64,000 bases of DNA from NCBI GenBank assembly GCA_963210315.1, contig OY723242.1:2046001-2110000 (forward strand), written 5' to 3'. Numbering within the stretch: the first letter of the stretch is position 1; the number at the start of each line of letters is the position of its first letter. The DNA is from Rhynchopus euleeides. Taxonomy: Eukaryota > Euglenozoa > Diplonemea > Diplonemida > Diplonemidae. Shown piece by piece: positions 35,101 to 45,626 of this stretch. Under the pieces are notes generated by a model. It was given only the letters and a program-made list of their open reading frames with translations. It was not told where the DNA came from and searched no databases. A program made the position numbers and the translations under genes.

Positions 35101-36720
35101 GCAGGGAGCGACGACGTGCGCACCTGGGCGGACTTCATCGCCCTGGCGGCGGCTGCGCGCGTGACCAGATGCGTCGTCCTCGTGCTCATCGACAACCACC
35201 AGCCGATGCTTCTGTCCCCAGTAGGTGCGGGTGCAGTGGTGGACGCCCACTGTCTGCGGAGGACGGGGGGGCAACATGGGCACTACGTGCCCCTAGTTAT
35301 GCCGGAGCCCATGCGTCAGCACCTGGCGGGTCTTCCCCCGAAGCCGATGGCAGCGGATGTCACGGGGTGCGATGGTGATAGTCCCATGCAGATGGTGCGT
35401 CAGGGGGGCTCGGCGGGCCAGGTGGAGGAGTGCGAGAAGTGCCGCCGCCCGTTCGACCGCTCCGCGAGGCATCACGCGTGTGGCAGATGCTGGCGCAAAG
35501 TGTGCGCGTCGTGCGCAGTGCGGGGTGAGCGGTGCCCAGGCTACATTGACCGGGTGGCGGTGGATGTCGACGCTCCAGACCCTGCGGAGCAACCCGCGGT
35601 CACCCCGGATCTGCGGGAGGTCCTGGAGTCCGCCCGGGCGCGCCCCCGCCGGCGGAAGCCCATCCCGAGCCGCATGCACGACACGCCGATGGGGCCCAGG
35701 CAGCCGAGTGCCCCGCACGACTCGTCGGGGGCTGCGCACCATCCAACGCGGGTGAAGGAGGAAGTGGCGGAGGAGCCGGTCGCTCCCGGCCAGGACGTGG
35801 AGATGCACCAGGGCGGAGGCTCCCAAACCTCAAACACAGCCCCCTCTGGTGCGCCCTCCGCGACCCACGGCCACAGCGTGCCCCCGGCGGAGAGTGCCTC
35901 CCGGGCTGCCCCAGCCCCCATGCAGGGGCAGGCCCAACATGCAGAGTGCCCGCCGTCGGGGTCGGGGGCCACAGAGAACCACCAGGGCGGAGGCTCCCAA
36001 ACCTCAAACACAGCCCCCTCTGGTGTGCCCTCTGCGGCTCCGGTCACGGCGGCAGGCGCCCAGCCGTCTGGCCCCGCTCAGGCCGCGCGGCGCCGCCAGG
36101 GCGGAGGCTCCCACACCTTCAACACAGCCCCCTCTGGCACCTCTGGCGGAACAGCCCCCGGTGGGGCTGGCGGGATCCAGGGGGTTGCTGCGACGATGAT
36201 GCGCAACGCCGCGCAGGCCCGCCGGGACGGGCAGCGCCGCAGCCGGACGGCCGCGTCCTCGAGACGCCTGGAGGAGCTGCGTCAGGGTGACGCGGCGGGC
36301 CCCATGGAGTTCGACGACGACCCGGCGAACGTGTGGGAGCCCGAGGACGACCTCCAGGCCATCGACGCCTACGGGGACGACGAGACGCCCGCGGCGAACA
36401 TCCCCGCTCTGCAGGAGCTTGCGGCGTCCCGTGTCTGGGCCGAGGGGGTGGTAGCGCGGGCCCGCGGCATGGCCCCCTGCGTCTCGATGGGAGGAGCCAT
36501 CCCCCGCACCGTCGAGGCGTGGAGGCACTGCTTCCACCCCAGCTATGGCCTTTGCCCCCTCTCGCCCAGGGTGGCAGGTGACGTAGCGGCGGAGTGGCTG
36601 CAGGCGCGCATCCTGCAAGGGGGCGCGCAGGCCGAGCCCGGGAACCAGACGAGGGAGCCGGGGGTCAGCCTGCGCGTCTACATGCGCAAGCTGCAGACGG
36701 AGGTGGAGCGGGGCGAGTAG
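29146..36720 (+). mobile_element. Non-LTR-type retroelement ORF: membrane segments, 2 OTU-like domains, RT, nuclease, FYVE-like finger
   Basis: One intronless frame; from Met at 29146 it encodes 2524 residues (frame open from 28690). In order: Pro/Ala-rich repeats (residues 25-150); six to eight hydrophobic segments (about 227-551); OTU-like cysteine protease 1 with GDCLFAAL (Cys 627) and GNHYEGV (His 740); Cys/His fingers (about 795-870); reverse transcriptase with KIDYANAFNMVN, QQGDPLGPLLFS and catalytic YLDD (1291); a C-x2-C...H-x4-C knuckle (CHECGD...HVFSC, near 1613) and a restriction-like nuclease (PADVFL, then GRAIDVTVWS); OTU-like domain 2 with GDCAFDAL (Cys 1934) and GHYVPLV (His 2046); a FYVE-like finger (CEKC...RHHACGRC...CASC, 2096-2130); three QGGGSQTSNTAPSG repeats. 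RT followed by a knuckle and nuclease is typical of restriction-like-endonuclease non-LTR elements. OTU-type proteases are reported in some algal non-LTR elements; the membrane part and FYVE-like finger are unusual. Element ends were not found. All catalytic motifs look intact. Confidence 0.85.
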
Positions 36721-38902
36721 GCGGAGCAGCGTCCCCACCCCCACCACCCCCCCCCCCCCCCGGGACCTTCCCCCCCCCCCCCTTTCATAGATGTGTGCAG
36801 GTGGCCGTTGTGAATGGTTAGACAGGGGCTGGCCACCCCCTCCCCCGGGCTCTGCACAGCAGGTCTGGGTTAGAAACAACATAACCCCCCCCCCTTCCTC
36901 CCCTCCCTTCCTCCCCCCTCCCCTCCCCTCCCCTATTGATGTCCCCCCCCCCTCCCCCAGCGCTTTGCCGCTCGTGTGAGTACCGCCCTGACTGGGAGAA
37001 AGGGTAGGGCTGGTTGGGTTGGCGGAGTTGGGCGGATGGGCGAAACGGAAAAATCGACGAGGTCGCAGCGTCAGGGCGTTCTGGGCTGGCTGGTGGTGGT
37101 TGGGACAAGACCGACGAGATTAGAAGCGGCACTGGTAGACGGGTTTTGAGGCCCCCCGCCCCCAGGTTCCCCCTGCCCACCTGGACGGACCCAAGTGCCT
37201 CACACCGGATCTCTCCCCACCCGGTGGTCCACCTGACGGATACGCGAAAAAAAAAAACCCCCATAAAACCCCAAAAAAACCCCAAAAAAACCCGCAAAAA
37301 AAGGGGGGGGGGACATGGTGCCCCCTGACAAGGCATGTGTGCGGCACTGCTCACAAGAGCAGGCTGCTCAGTGTTGTCGGCACGACTATAAAAATATGCA
37401 GATGGATTGTTTGGGGTGATCGAAATCGGGTTTTTGACCCACACGCAACCCACACGGAACCTGCACGGAACACTCCTTGCAGATTTTCGGGAAATAGGGC
37501 GGGTTATTTTTTAGGGAACCTGTTCGCAATTGTGCTGTCATTCTCCCTGCTTCCAGTGACTGCTTCCCGCGCAGCACTGGGTTCCGACCTGAGGTCGGAG
37601 CGATCCAGTTCAGCCCGGAAGGAACACATGTTCGCTACCGTGGCCTCCGGCGGCAGGCAGGCACCGCCCCCCAGACCCCCCCTGTGGCTTGTGCTTGTCG
37701 ACATGCGACTGTGGGGTTCTTCGCTACCGCTAAGGTTCGTCAAAGTCCGGCGATTTCCTCCTCTACGTCGGAGGGAATGCACCGACACACACCGTTTTAG
37801 GCACCGTTGACCTAAAACAAGACGCCTTTTTGGCGTCGCCCAGCACTCGCACCACCCTCGCCCACCCTCGCTCAGCGTCTCCCAAGTTGGCTTGGATTTG
37901 GTAGGGTTTGTAGTGTACTTGGGCATTACGCCCTCTTCTGTCCCACCACTTCCTCCTGGACCAATCCAACCAATCAACGCCCATCGAGCCCACCAAACCG
38001 CAGCAGCACTGGTGCCACCACCCTAGAGCCTGCTGCTTTGCTGCTGATGAATTGCAGGGGGGGTATGCGGCTTGAATGATGTCGGATGCGTGTCCCCGCC
38101 CGATGCAGCGTTGGATCCGGACCTCCAATGATGCTGTACAAACTAATGTAATGACCCAAGCGGAACCTGACCCCGGCACTCGTGGGTCGTCATGAGCAAT
38201 GAACATGTCGCTCTGTGGACTCGTAAGTAGTGTTCAGGTGCAGGTTCACGAGGACGCAAACACACGAGATAGTTTTTACACTCCTACACTTTTACGCGTC
38301 ATAAATGTGCTCAAAAAAACTGCAGCGAAAAAAGCTCGAATTTTTTAGGTGGGGACCCCACCCCACACCTAACCTACACGGAACCTGGTTCTCGATCACC
38401 CATCGATTGTTGTGATCGCGTGTTGTGCAGCAGTTGCGATCGTATCAAAGAGCAGGTTGCTCTGTTGGAGTGGTCACTCTTGGACCGCATTGTGTCGGCA
38501 TATCCCTGTGGGAGCCTGGGGGTCCAACCCGACAAGCGGAGCCTTGTGGCGGCCTTCGCTCAAAGTGCAGAACAGTGAACCGCCTGTGCCCTGTCTGGGG
38601 GCATCGTGCTTCGGAATGAGTTCGGCAGTGTCAGCACGCAACGGGACAGCGTCAGAAGCACACCCACCCCACCCCCGGCTGGGATATAGCACTGGGTCTC
38701 AGACACAGCCTGCATATCGAGTGAAGGGAGGTCATCCTTGTGCTCCCTTCTCCTTCTATTTCAAAAGGCAGGACGCGCAGCCGTTCCCTTCGCATATCCT
38801 GTATTTTGTTTGATCACTCACGATGCGTCCAAGTGTAGGGGTGCTTCCGACGACCTGCTTCTTTTCTGTGTCGAGCTATCTCGTGTTCACATCTGCTCCA
38901 CA
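36721..38902. other. Intergenic stretch with repeats
   Basis: C-rich tracts to 36960; A/C-rich tract near 37250; a diverged hairpin repeat at 37625-37683; CTTCGCT motifs near 37715 and 38550, probable MITE remnants; and a segment at about 38820-38902 that repeats 54905-54992. No gene supported. Confidence 0.5.
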
Positions 38903-38953
38903 CAGGCCGTTCGCTCGGGGCGAAGTTGGGCCCAACTTCGCTAAAAAAATAAA

Positions 38954-40026
38954 GGGTAAAAGACTAATTAGCCCACAACTTTTCCAGAAATGCCAATTCA
39001 GGCCCAAACTTATTGTGAAATTCCAATGTAGACCACCACTTATTGGAAAATGCCAATTCAACCCAGCCACTTTTTCAAAAATGCCAATTCAACCCAACCA
39101 GCCGCTGAAGGCAAGAGAGTCTTTGGGGAGGCCCCTGAATACCCAGAAGGATTCAACATGGCTCTTGTTGAAACCCTTGTGCACCCGGATGTTGTTGGCA
39201 ACATGTCTGGCGCACACCATTCGGGCAGCGCGGGGCAGCACTGCCGGAAGGGCATCGAGGAGGCCCTTGTCCCGGTCCGGGGCACACGTTGTGCCCTCCC
39301 CCTCGCCAAGGGAAAGGGCAGCTCTCACCTTTTCCAGAAACATCGTCCACCCGTCCTTGGAGCATTGGCCTGAGGCGCCCAAACGCCTCCTCCTCTGGAC
39401 CCCATGTGATGTGTGTTTTTGCCGCTGCGAGGACTCTCATCGCCTTCTTCGAATCCTCCGTGTCGCCCCTGTCCGTGAGCAGAGCCCTCATGTGCGAGGG
39501 GGTCATGCGGGGCTTTTCTCTGACGACGCCTGCAAACTCCTTTCCCAAAGTGGTTGTCTCCCCGTATGTCTTGCGCTTGTGGTGTGCGGCAGTGCAGGTG
39601 TGTTCGGCGTGCACATGGACAACAACCTCCCCCTCCTGGAGGGAGGCCGTCACACGGTACGGGCAACTTTGTCGGAATCGTCTGACCCACAGATATGTGT
39701 CGTCCTGGTGGACTCGCACCTCGTCTTCTTTAGCGTCCTCTGCTGCTCTGCCGCTTGTATTGTGAGTGCGTCGTGCAGGGCTTCAAATGTGAAGAATGTG
39801 TCTCCGGTACCAACCATTGTGTTTTGTGAGGGGGGCATCCCTCCTGAGGTGTGGGGTGTGTGGGCGGAGGTGTACATCAGCGGTTGGGTTGAATTGGAAT
39901 TTTCACAAAAGTGGTTGGGTTGAATTGGCATTTTCCAATAAGTGGTGGTCTACATTGGAATTTCACAATAAGTTTGGGCCTGAATTGGCATTTCTGGAAA
40001 AGTTGTGGGCTAATTAGTCCTTTACT
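38954..40026. mobile_element. MULE-like element with 145 bp terminal inverted repeats
   Basis: The left arm (38954-39098) and right arm (39885-40026) are long inverted repeats (GACTAATTAGCCCACAAC...) with internal AAATGCCAATTCAACCCA repeats. Long TIRs and the transposase remnant inside suggest a Mutator-like element. The 9 bp direct repeat AAAAATAAA (38945-38953, 43139-43147) encloses this element together with the next one. Confidence 0.7.
39400..39719 (-). pseudogene. N-terminal remnant of a Mutator-like transposase
   Basis: The frame encodes CPYRVTASLQEGEVVVHVHA followed by EHTC, then a helical region (KEFAGVVREKPRMTPSHMRA). This resembles the FLYWCH/GCM-type zinc finger and following helix-turn-helix at the front of MULE transposases (C..C..G.V...H-x-H/C, then 'tPsqIr'). 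The catalytic DDE domain is absent and the frame decays beyond about 39400. The call rests on pattern similarity and the long TIRs. Confidence 0.4.
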
Positions 40027-40429
40027 GGGCTGATCCGGCCTTTGGGATTTTACAGAAAATCGCAAAAAAGCGGCACCGGGCCACCAAAAATGCACAAAAA
40101 ATCGCAAAAAATCGCAGCGAATTTTTGCGACTTTTTGCGACTTTTTGCGATTTTTTGCGAATCGGATTGAGATTGAGATTTTTTTGTTGTGAGGCGTTTT
40201 TTTTGTTAGGCGTAGGTAGTTCGGCGCCGCTGCTGCCGCTGTCAGCACCAGCCAGCACCCACGCCCGCTCCACAATCGCCACCACCAGGGCTGCTGTGTC
40301 GGCCCCCCGAGGAGATGGCGCTGAAGGGGGTGAAGCAGATGGTGCTGATGACCTGCATCTGGCACAAAATATTCCTACTCGACAGTGAGCCCTGAGCTCC
40401 CGGAACATGAGAAGACCATCAGCTGTTTT

Positions 40430-41100
40430 GCCGGCGATTCCACAGCGCCCACGAGAAAATCATGAGCTGGTCGCCCCCCGACTCCACAGTGAGCCCTGAG
40501 CACCCGGAGCTGGTCGCATTAGATGCAGACCTCTGCATCACTCGCTGTTGCGCCTGCGACGCCACAGCGGGTCCTGAGCTCCAGGAGCACCCGCGCGCAA
40601 ACATTCGCTCGGTGACTCCACAGTGATCCATGAACACCAGAAGCTGCTCGTAGGAGAAGAAGTCCTCGGCACTAGCTGTCCGTCCTGCGACCCCACAGTC
40701 GAGCGGGAGAGACTTGGGTTTCCTGAGCTCCAGGAGTCGCACGATAAGACCTCCACGGGCCGCTTTTCTCCGACGCCACAGCCGAGCCCGAGCTCCAGGA
40801 GCATCCGCGCATCTGACCGTTCTTTGCGACTCAACAGCTGAGCCGTGAGTAACCATCCCACACACAACTAGTCGTTGGGTCATCTGGAGCTCATCGCATG
40901 AGAGGAACCCCCGTTCTACCGGCCATCTTCTGCGATTCCGCAGCTGACCCGTGTGCCCCGAGGGCAAGCCCCATGAGCAGAAGACGTCATACGCAACTGG
41001 GCGTTCTTTCCGTACAACTCTACAGCTGACCCGTGAGCTCCGGGAGGGACCTTCCGCACAGTAGCCGCTTCCTGCGATTCCGCAGCCGAACCTGTACTGT
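40430..41100. repeat. Degenerate tandem array, unit about 80-90 bp
   Basis: About eight or nine diverged units share a core like TGCGAYTCCACAGCTGACCC, often followed by TGAGCTCCAGGAG. It is non-coding in appearance. Confidence 0.6.
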
Positions 41101-42473
41101 AAGCCTCCTTCGCCTACTACCATTCTCCCAGCCCCAGGAAGGGTAAAGATGAGCCTGTGGGGTTGGTCAGGGACTGGTTTTCGTCTTGGGAAGGGTCCCG
41201 TTGGGAAGAGTATCCGATTTGCTTGACCGCACGACCGTTGGGTGAAGGAGAAGTCGTACGGTACACTTCCTGTTCCTGGACGGATCGGGGTTGGAGTCGC
41301 GAGATGGCCGCCCGTCGTACGGCTCAAATTTCAGCGGCCGGATAGGATTTTCAGCCATTCTGGTGAGGCCATCCCAAAGTCGCATCCCACCGGCCGATAT
41401 ACCCACGTTCCGAATCCCGACCCAGGGGTATCCAAGCTTCGGTAAGGCTTGGGTGGGATTGAAGACCACTGCAAGCCTGAAGCTGAATGGCTGAAGTACC
41501 TCGCTGTGCCCAGATCCCCTCCGGCAGCCAGGTAGTGGGCTTGTCGCGGTGCAGCAACAGTTCGTTGGTGGCGGTGAGGGGGTGCCGGCTTGGGCCGTGG
41601 CGAAAGAGATGCTCTCTCGGTGGGGTGTGGCCCGGTGCTGCAGGCAGGGTACGCGTACTGGTCTGTGTCCGGGCTGCTGTGGTCATCGACAAGGCTGTGT
41701 GGTGTCCGAAGGAGGTGGATGGTGGTTTCCCTCCCAGCTGGACCATCTGTGGATAAGGCCTTCGCGTCTCTCCGATCCTGGGCTCAGGTGTCTCCAGATG
41801 ATCATCACCCCTTGCCTTGCTGTAGGTCGGTGAGGATGGCGCAGCGGAGTCGTGCAGGTCAGGTGATGATGTGCGCGCGCCACCTCGTGGTTCCTTGTAG
41901 AGTCGCAGACAGGTCCGTGCGCACGGTGGGAGCGTTCGTATCGTCCGTTCCGTGCCAGGTCCTGTAGAATACCTTTGGTTGACTCTCTCGGGTTCAAACA
42001 CCATTCAAGGTCCTTCGCTACGTCACCACTGGTCGTCAGTCGGAGAGGGGAAAAACCAACATAAGTGGTCGCCTTGAAGAGAAGGCTCCTGATATCTCCA
42101 ATCATTGCACCGAAGACACACCTGCCCACCAGGTTCTTCCCGTCAGTCGAACAGTCTTTCTTGGTCATGTTCTGGGCAGCGCGCTCCCCCTCGGTCACCC
42201 CGAAGCCTGCTTCAACTAGGCTAGCCCAACATCTTCCTCAGTGTTCTCAGGGGTGTCCTCAGTAGGTGAGTCCCTACGGCAAGGCAGCGTACCAGGCTTT
42301 GCGAACCCGACGATGCAAACAGGCTGTACTAGTGGTTGCATACCACCGCAAGTATGACCCTGTTGCTGCGGAGTCATGTTTTCCATGAAGTGGGGTGGGT
42401 GGCGACAGGGTGTAAGCCACGAGGGGAGAGGCATGTGGAACGACCACTGCCCAGTCCCCAGTATACTTACCTA

Positions 42474-42930
42474 CACGGTGGACTCCCACACGTCAGGGTG
42501 CACCTTTTTGGGATATCGGAATATCGGGGGTCCAGACCCCCGCGAGTGGGGGTCTGGACCCCGCTATCGGGGGTCTGGACCCCCGCGAGCGGGGGTATGG
42601 ACCCCGCTCGCGGGGGTCGTCTGGGCACCAAAAATAGCAGGGCAGACTCCCGCTAGCGGGGGTCCAGACCCCCGCCCCAGACCCCCGCTCCAGGGGGTGG
42701 GAGTCCACCGTGCACGGTGGACTCCCACACGTCAGGGTGCACCTTTTTGGGATATCGAAATAGCGGGGGTCTGGCGAGGTCCGACCCCCGCGAGTGGGGG
42801 TCTGGACCCCCGCTATCGGGGGTCTAGACCCCCGCGAGCGGGGGTCGTCTGGGCACCAAAAATAGCAGGGCAGACCCCCGCTAGCGGGGGTCTCCCAGAC
42901 CCCCGCTCCAGGGGGTGGGAGTCCACCGTG
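42474..42930. repeat. Two abutting CACGGTGG elements built of GGGGTCTGGACCCC palindromes
   Basis: Unit 1 (42474-42712) and unit 2 (42713-42930) each start CACGGTGGACTCCCACACGT and end GTGGGAGTCCACCGTG, joined with no spacer. The insides are chains of GGGGGTCTGGACCCCCGC with alternating CTATCGGG and GCGAGCGG linkers and a shared GTCTGGGCACCAAAAATAGC. Confidence 0.8.
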
Positions 42931-43201
42931 TGTATCACCCCCCCCCCCCCCCCCCCCCCGCCGACGGACCCAACAACGCAGAAAGCCGAAAAAATCGCAA
43001 AAAGTCGGAAAAAATCGCAAAAATTCGCTGCGATTTTTTGCGATTTTTTGCGACTTTTTGCGATTTTTTGCGAATCGGATTGAGATCGCGAGATTTTTTG
43101 TGTTTTCCCCAAGGCCGGATCAGCCCATTATGTAAACCAAAAATAAATCTTCAGATTTACTTCGTCCCAACTTCGCCCAAGGGGACGAAGTTGGGATAAA
43201 A

Positions 43202-43626
43202 GCGCCCTATCACTTCACAGCTACAACCGCTCTGATGAATTTCCTTTTGTTTGTTGCGTTGACGCTTCTACACACAAAAACCTGAACTGATCACACCCTG
43301 AGCCTGATGAAGGGTGGGGTTAGTGTATAGAGCACGTTTGGTTGCAGCTGTGGTGGGGCGCTTTCCGCTCACACAAGTGTGCTTAAAAAGTGTCACTTCA
43401 ACTCTGCCGCTCTTTCTCTACTGTTGATACTTCGTTTGATGCGTTGACGCTTCCACACACACTTACAAACCCACTTGCCTGATGAAGGGGGTGGTGTGTA
43501 GAGCACGTTTGGCAGAGCTGAATGACACTTTCCGCGCGAAAGTCGTGTGCGTAAAAAGTGTCACTTCAACTCTGCCGCTCTTTCTCTACTGTTGATACTT
43601 CGTTTGATGCGTTGACGCTTCCACAC
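43202..43626 (-). repeat. 3' split direct repeats of the YR element
   Basis: B starts AAAAAGTGTCACTTCAACTC; A runs from GCGTTGACGCTTCCACAC to CGTGTGCGTAAAAA. B1 is at 43553-43626, A2 at 43440-43557, B2 at 43385-43438. Left of these lies a diverged A copy (43253-43386) and B copy (43197-43250). A and B always meet at an A5 core, the probable recombination site. Confidence 0.85.
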
Positions 43627-43697
43627 CCAGGACCCTCTTCCGGAGGGACGTGCTCGTGCACCGGTTGGTCATGTAATCATACGGTGCCGAGTGCGGG

Positions 43698-45626
43698 TTA
43701 CGTGGTGCTGCGTGTTGGTATATGTGCTGGCTCGAGGCGGATTGCCCGTTCGGCTCGTGTTCCGCGCGTGTAGGTGTCAGCCCGCTGCTCGTCGGTTGGC
43801 ACCCACTGGGGGTTGAGCCGCAATCGCTTCGTCCGTGCCACGAGGAATATGCGCTGCAGTAGCAGGTTACCTCTGTGGTTCGCGCAGTGCCCTCGCCGCA
43901 TGCAAAATACTAGGGGGAGGTTGTCGATGTTGCACGTCACAGCGATGTCCTGTGAGTTGATGATGCGTAGCCCTTGCCACACGGCGAAGGCCTCCTTCAG
44001 GAAGATGTGCGCATCCCGATCTGCCCCGGTGAACACCCCTTGTGTGACCGTCTCCTCTCCCAGTTCGAGTATCGCCGCCCACTCCGTCGATGACGCGTCG
44101 GACCACAGCGTTGCCCGCGATGTTGGGTCTGCCTGGTGGTGCCAATTGTTATCGCGCATGAACTCCATCCGTGCTGCTGTCTCCCGGATCACTGAGTTCG
44201 GCACTCGTGTGTTGACATCCCACGCCGCGTTGTTGTCGTGCGCCCGGCGTCCTATGCGCCGGATGAAAGAGAGGATTGCGGGGGCGAAACACAGTGGCGC
44301 GCGCATGACGTATGACTGCCAGACGATGGATCCGAAGATGCGGAAGGCCCTCCGCGGCGTTGTTGTTCCCTCCAACGTCTCCGCCAGCTCCTCCCGCTGT
44401 GCCACCTTCGCCACCCATGCAGGGTCCATGCGGAATCTATGCTCCACCAGGTCAAACTGGATCCCGAACGTGCAGAAACGTTGCGTCGGCATCCCGTGGT
44501 CGTCATCGTCGAGGTTCAGGGTCGCGTTGACGTAGTCGCACCTTTCGCGGAAGACCCTGTACTTCGCCTGCACCTCGTCCAGTGTCTCGGCTGTGACCAC
44601 GAAATTGTCTATCCAGACGATGCCGTCTCTTGGAGGGAGGAGTACCCTCGCACTCCGGTTGGCAATTGCTGGTGAGTGTGACCACCTCATGCACATCACC
44701 GACAGAAACGCTGGCACAAATTCGTCCCGCTTGTCCCCGAAGCGGATCCCGAAGTAGCGCTGGATCTCCTCCTCCACCGGAAACTGGTAGAACCAGCTCC
44801 TCGCGTCAGCGAGCACAACCCAAGTTGACTCAGCGATACGGCGCGTCACCTCCAGGATGTCGTCCAATCTCATGTCTGGCGGTCGCGCCATGTACGAGTT
44901 CAGAGTACGTGCGTCGACGATGAAGCGTGTCCCCCCTGACTTCTTCGGCACGGTAAAGGCTGGTAAGGTGAGTATCGCATGAGTACAGGCTATAGCGATA
45001 ACGCCGTAGGCGATGAGGTCGTCGACATGTTTCAATGTATGGCGTGATATCATCCTCCACTTGTTTCTGAAGTGGTCGCGTGCTCCGGGGAGCAACGCAT
45101 TCCTGAAGGCTTCGGGGTCTGTAATGAGGTCCAACACGCCTCGCAGTTCCTCGTTGGAGTCCAGCTCGCGGAGTCGCGCCAGGTTGAGGCGCGTGTCGCA
45201 GATCGGAGCAAGGCGGTCGTCTTCAGATGGGTCTTGCCTTTCATGGGCAGGTCGCACGATATGTCCTTTGTGGTGCACGCCGACACTCTCCCCGTATAGA
45301 TCGGCGTCTATGCCCGGTCCGTGTTCCGAGTCGGTGTCCGTCGTGTCGTCGGAGCTGTCGGTTTCTTCAGGAGGTTGGTATACTTGGATGGAGAGCTGAG
45401 GCCTGTGGTATGCCTTTGGGCGCTCTCTCGGCTGTGCGGCTGGGTCCCCTGCGCGTGCCGCGTCATCGTTGTGAGTCGGCCCGGGCCCCGCGCCGGTGCC
45501 GTCCTTTCCTCCACCGACCCCTGCTGCGCCGCCCCCTGTCGGGTAGTCATACCGTCGTAGTTCACGTGTGATGTCTCTCCTCCTTTTGTACGGGAAATGT
45601 GTGCTAAACTCTGGTCCCCTGTGTCT
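43698..45626 (-). CDS. Reverse transcriptase / RNase H of the YR element
   Basis: The RT has PKKSGGTRFIVDARTLN, motif A VLADARSWFYQFPV and the catalytic box WIDNFVV, with DN where most RTs have DD. RNase H follows: WSDASSTEWAAIL, FLKEAFAVWQGL, CNIDNLPLVF and RADTYTRG give the D-E-D-D set. The frame is open far upstream (to 46640) over the recombinase gene but has no Met near the junction. It lies in the -1 frame relative to the recombinase, whose stop is at 45626-45628, so expression by -1 frameshifting or as a fusion is likely. No methyltransferase domain (as in DIRS) was seen. The N-terminal ~120 residues before the RT are charged and low-complexity. Confidence 0.85.
   Translation of the reverse strand, partial: RHRGPEFSTHFPYKRRRDITRELRRYDYPTGGGAAGVGGGKDGTGAGPGPTHNDDAARAGDPAAQPRERPKAYHRPQLSIQVYQPPEETDSSDDTTDTDSEHGPGIDADLYGESVGVHHKGHIVRPAHERQDPSEDDRLAPICDTRLNLARLRELDSNEELRGVLDLITDPEAFRNALLPGARDHFRNKWRMISRHTLKHVDDLIAYGVIAIACTHAILTLPAFTVPKKSGGTRFIVDARTLNSYMARPPDMRLDDILEVTRRIAESTWVVLADARSWFYQFPVEEEIQRYFGIRFGDKRDEFVPAFLSVMCMRWSHSPAIANRSARVLLPPRDGIVWIDNFVVTAETLDEVQAKYRVFRERCDYVNATLNLDDDDHGMPTQRFCTFGIQFDLVEHRFRMDPAWVAKVAQREELAETLEGTTTPRRAFRIFGSIVWQSYVMRAPLCFAPAILSFIRRIGRRAHDNNAAWDVNTRVPNSVIRETAARMEFMRDNNWHHQADPTSRATLWSDASSTEWAAILELGEETVTQGVFTGADRDAHIFLKEAFAVWQGLRIINSQDIAVTCNIDNLPLVFCMRRGHCANHRGNLLLQRIFLVARTKRLRLNPQWVPTDEQRADTYTRGTRAERAIRLEPAHIPTRSTT

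Larger units (their letters stand above)
40027..43138. mobile_element. TIR element with GGGCTGATCCGGCC ends, about 3.1 kb
   Basis: Left GGGCTGATCCGGCCTT (40027-40042) and right AAGGCCGGATCAGCCC (43111-43126) begin inverted arms of about 150 bp that carry CGCAAAAAATCGCAGCGAAT palindromes and GCGAATCGGATTGAGAT. It abuts the MULE-like element, and the right target repeat AAAAATAAA follows at 43139. The inside holds a degenerate tandem array (40430-41100), a palindromic GGGGGTCTGGACCCCC array (42474-42930) and no recognisable gene. Confidence 0.65.
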
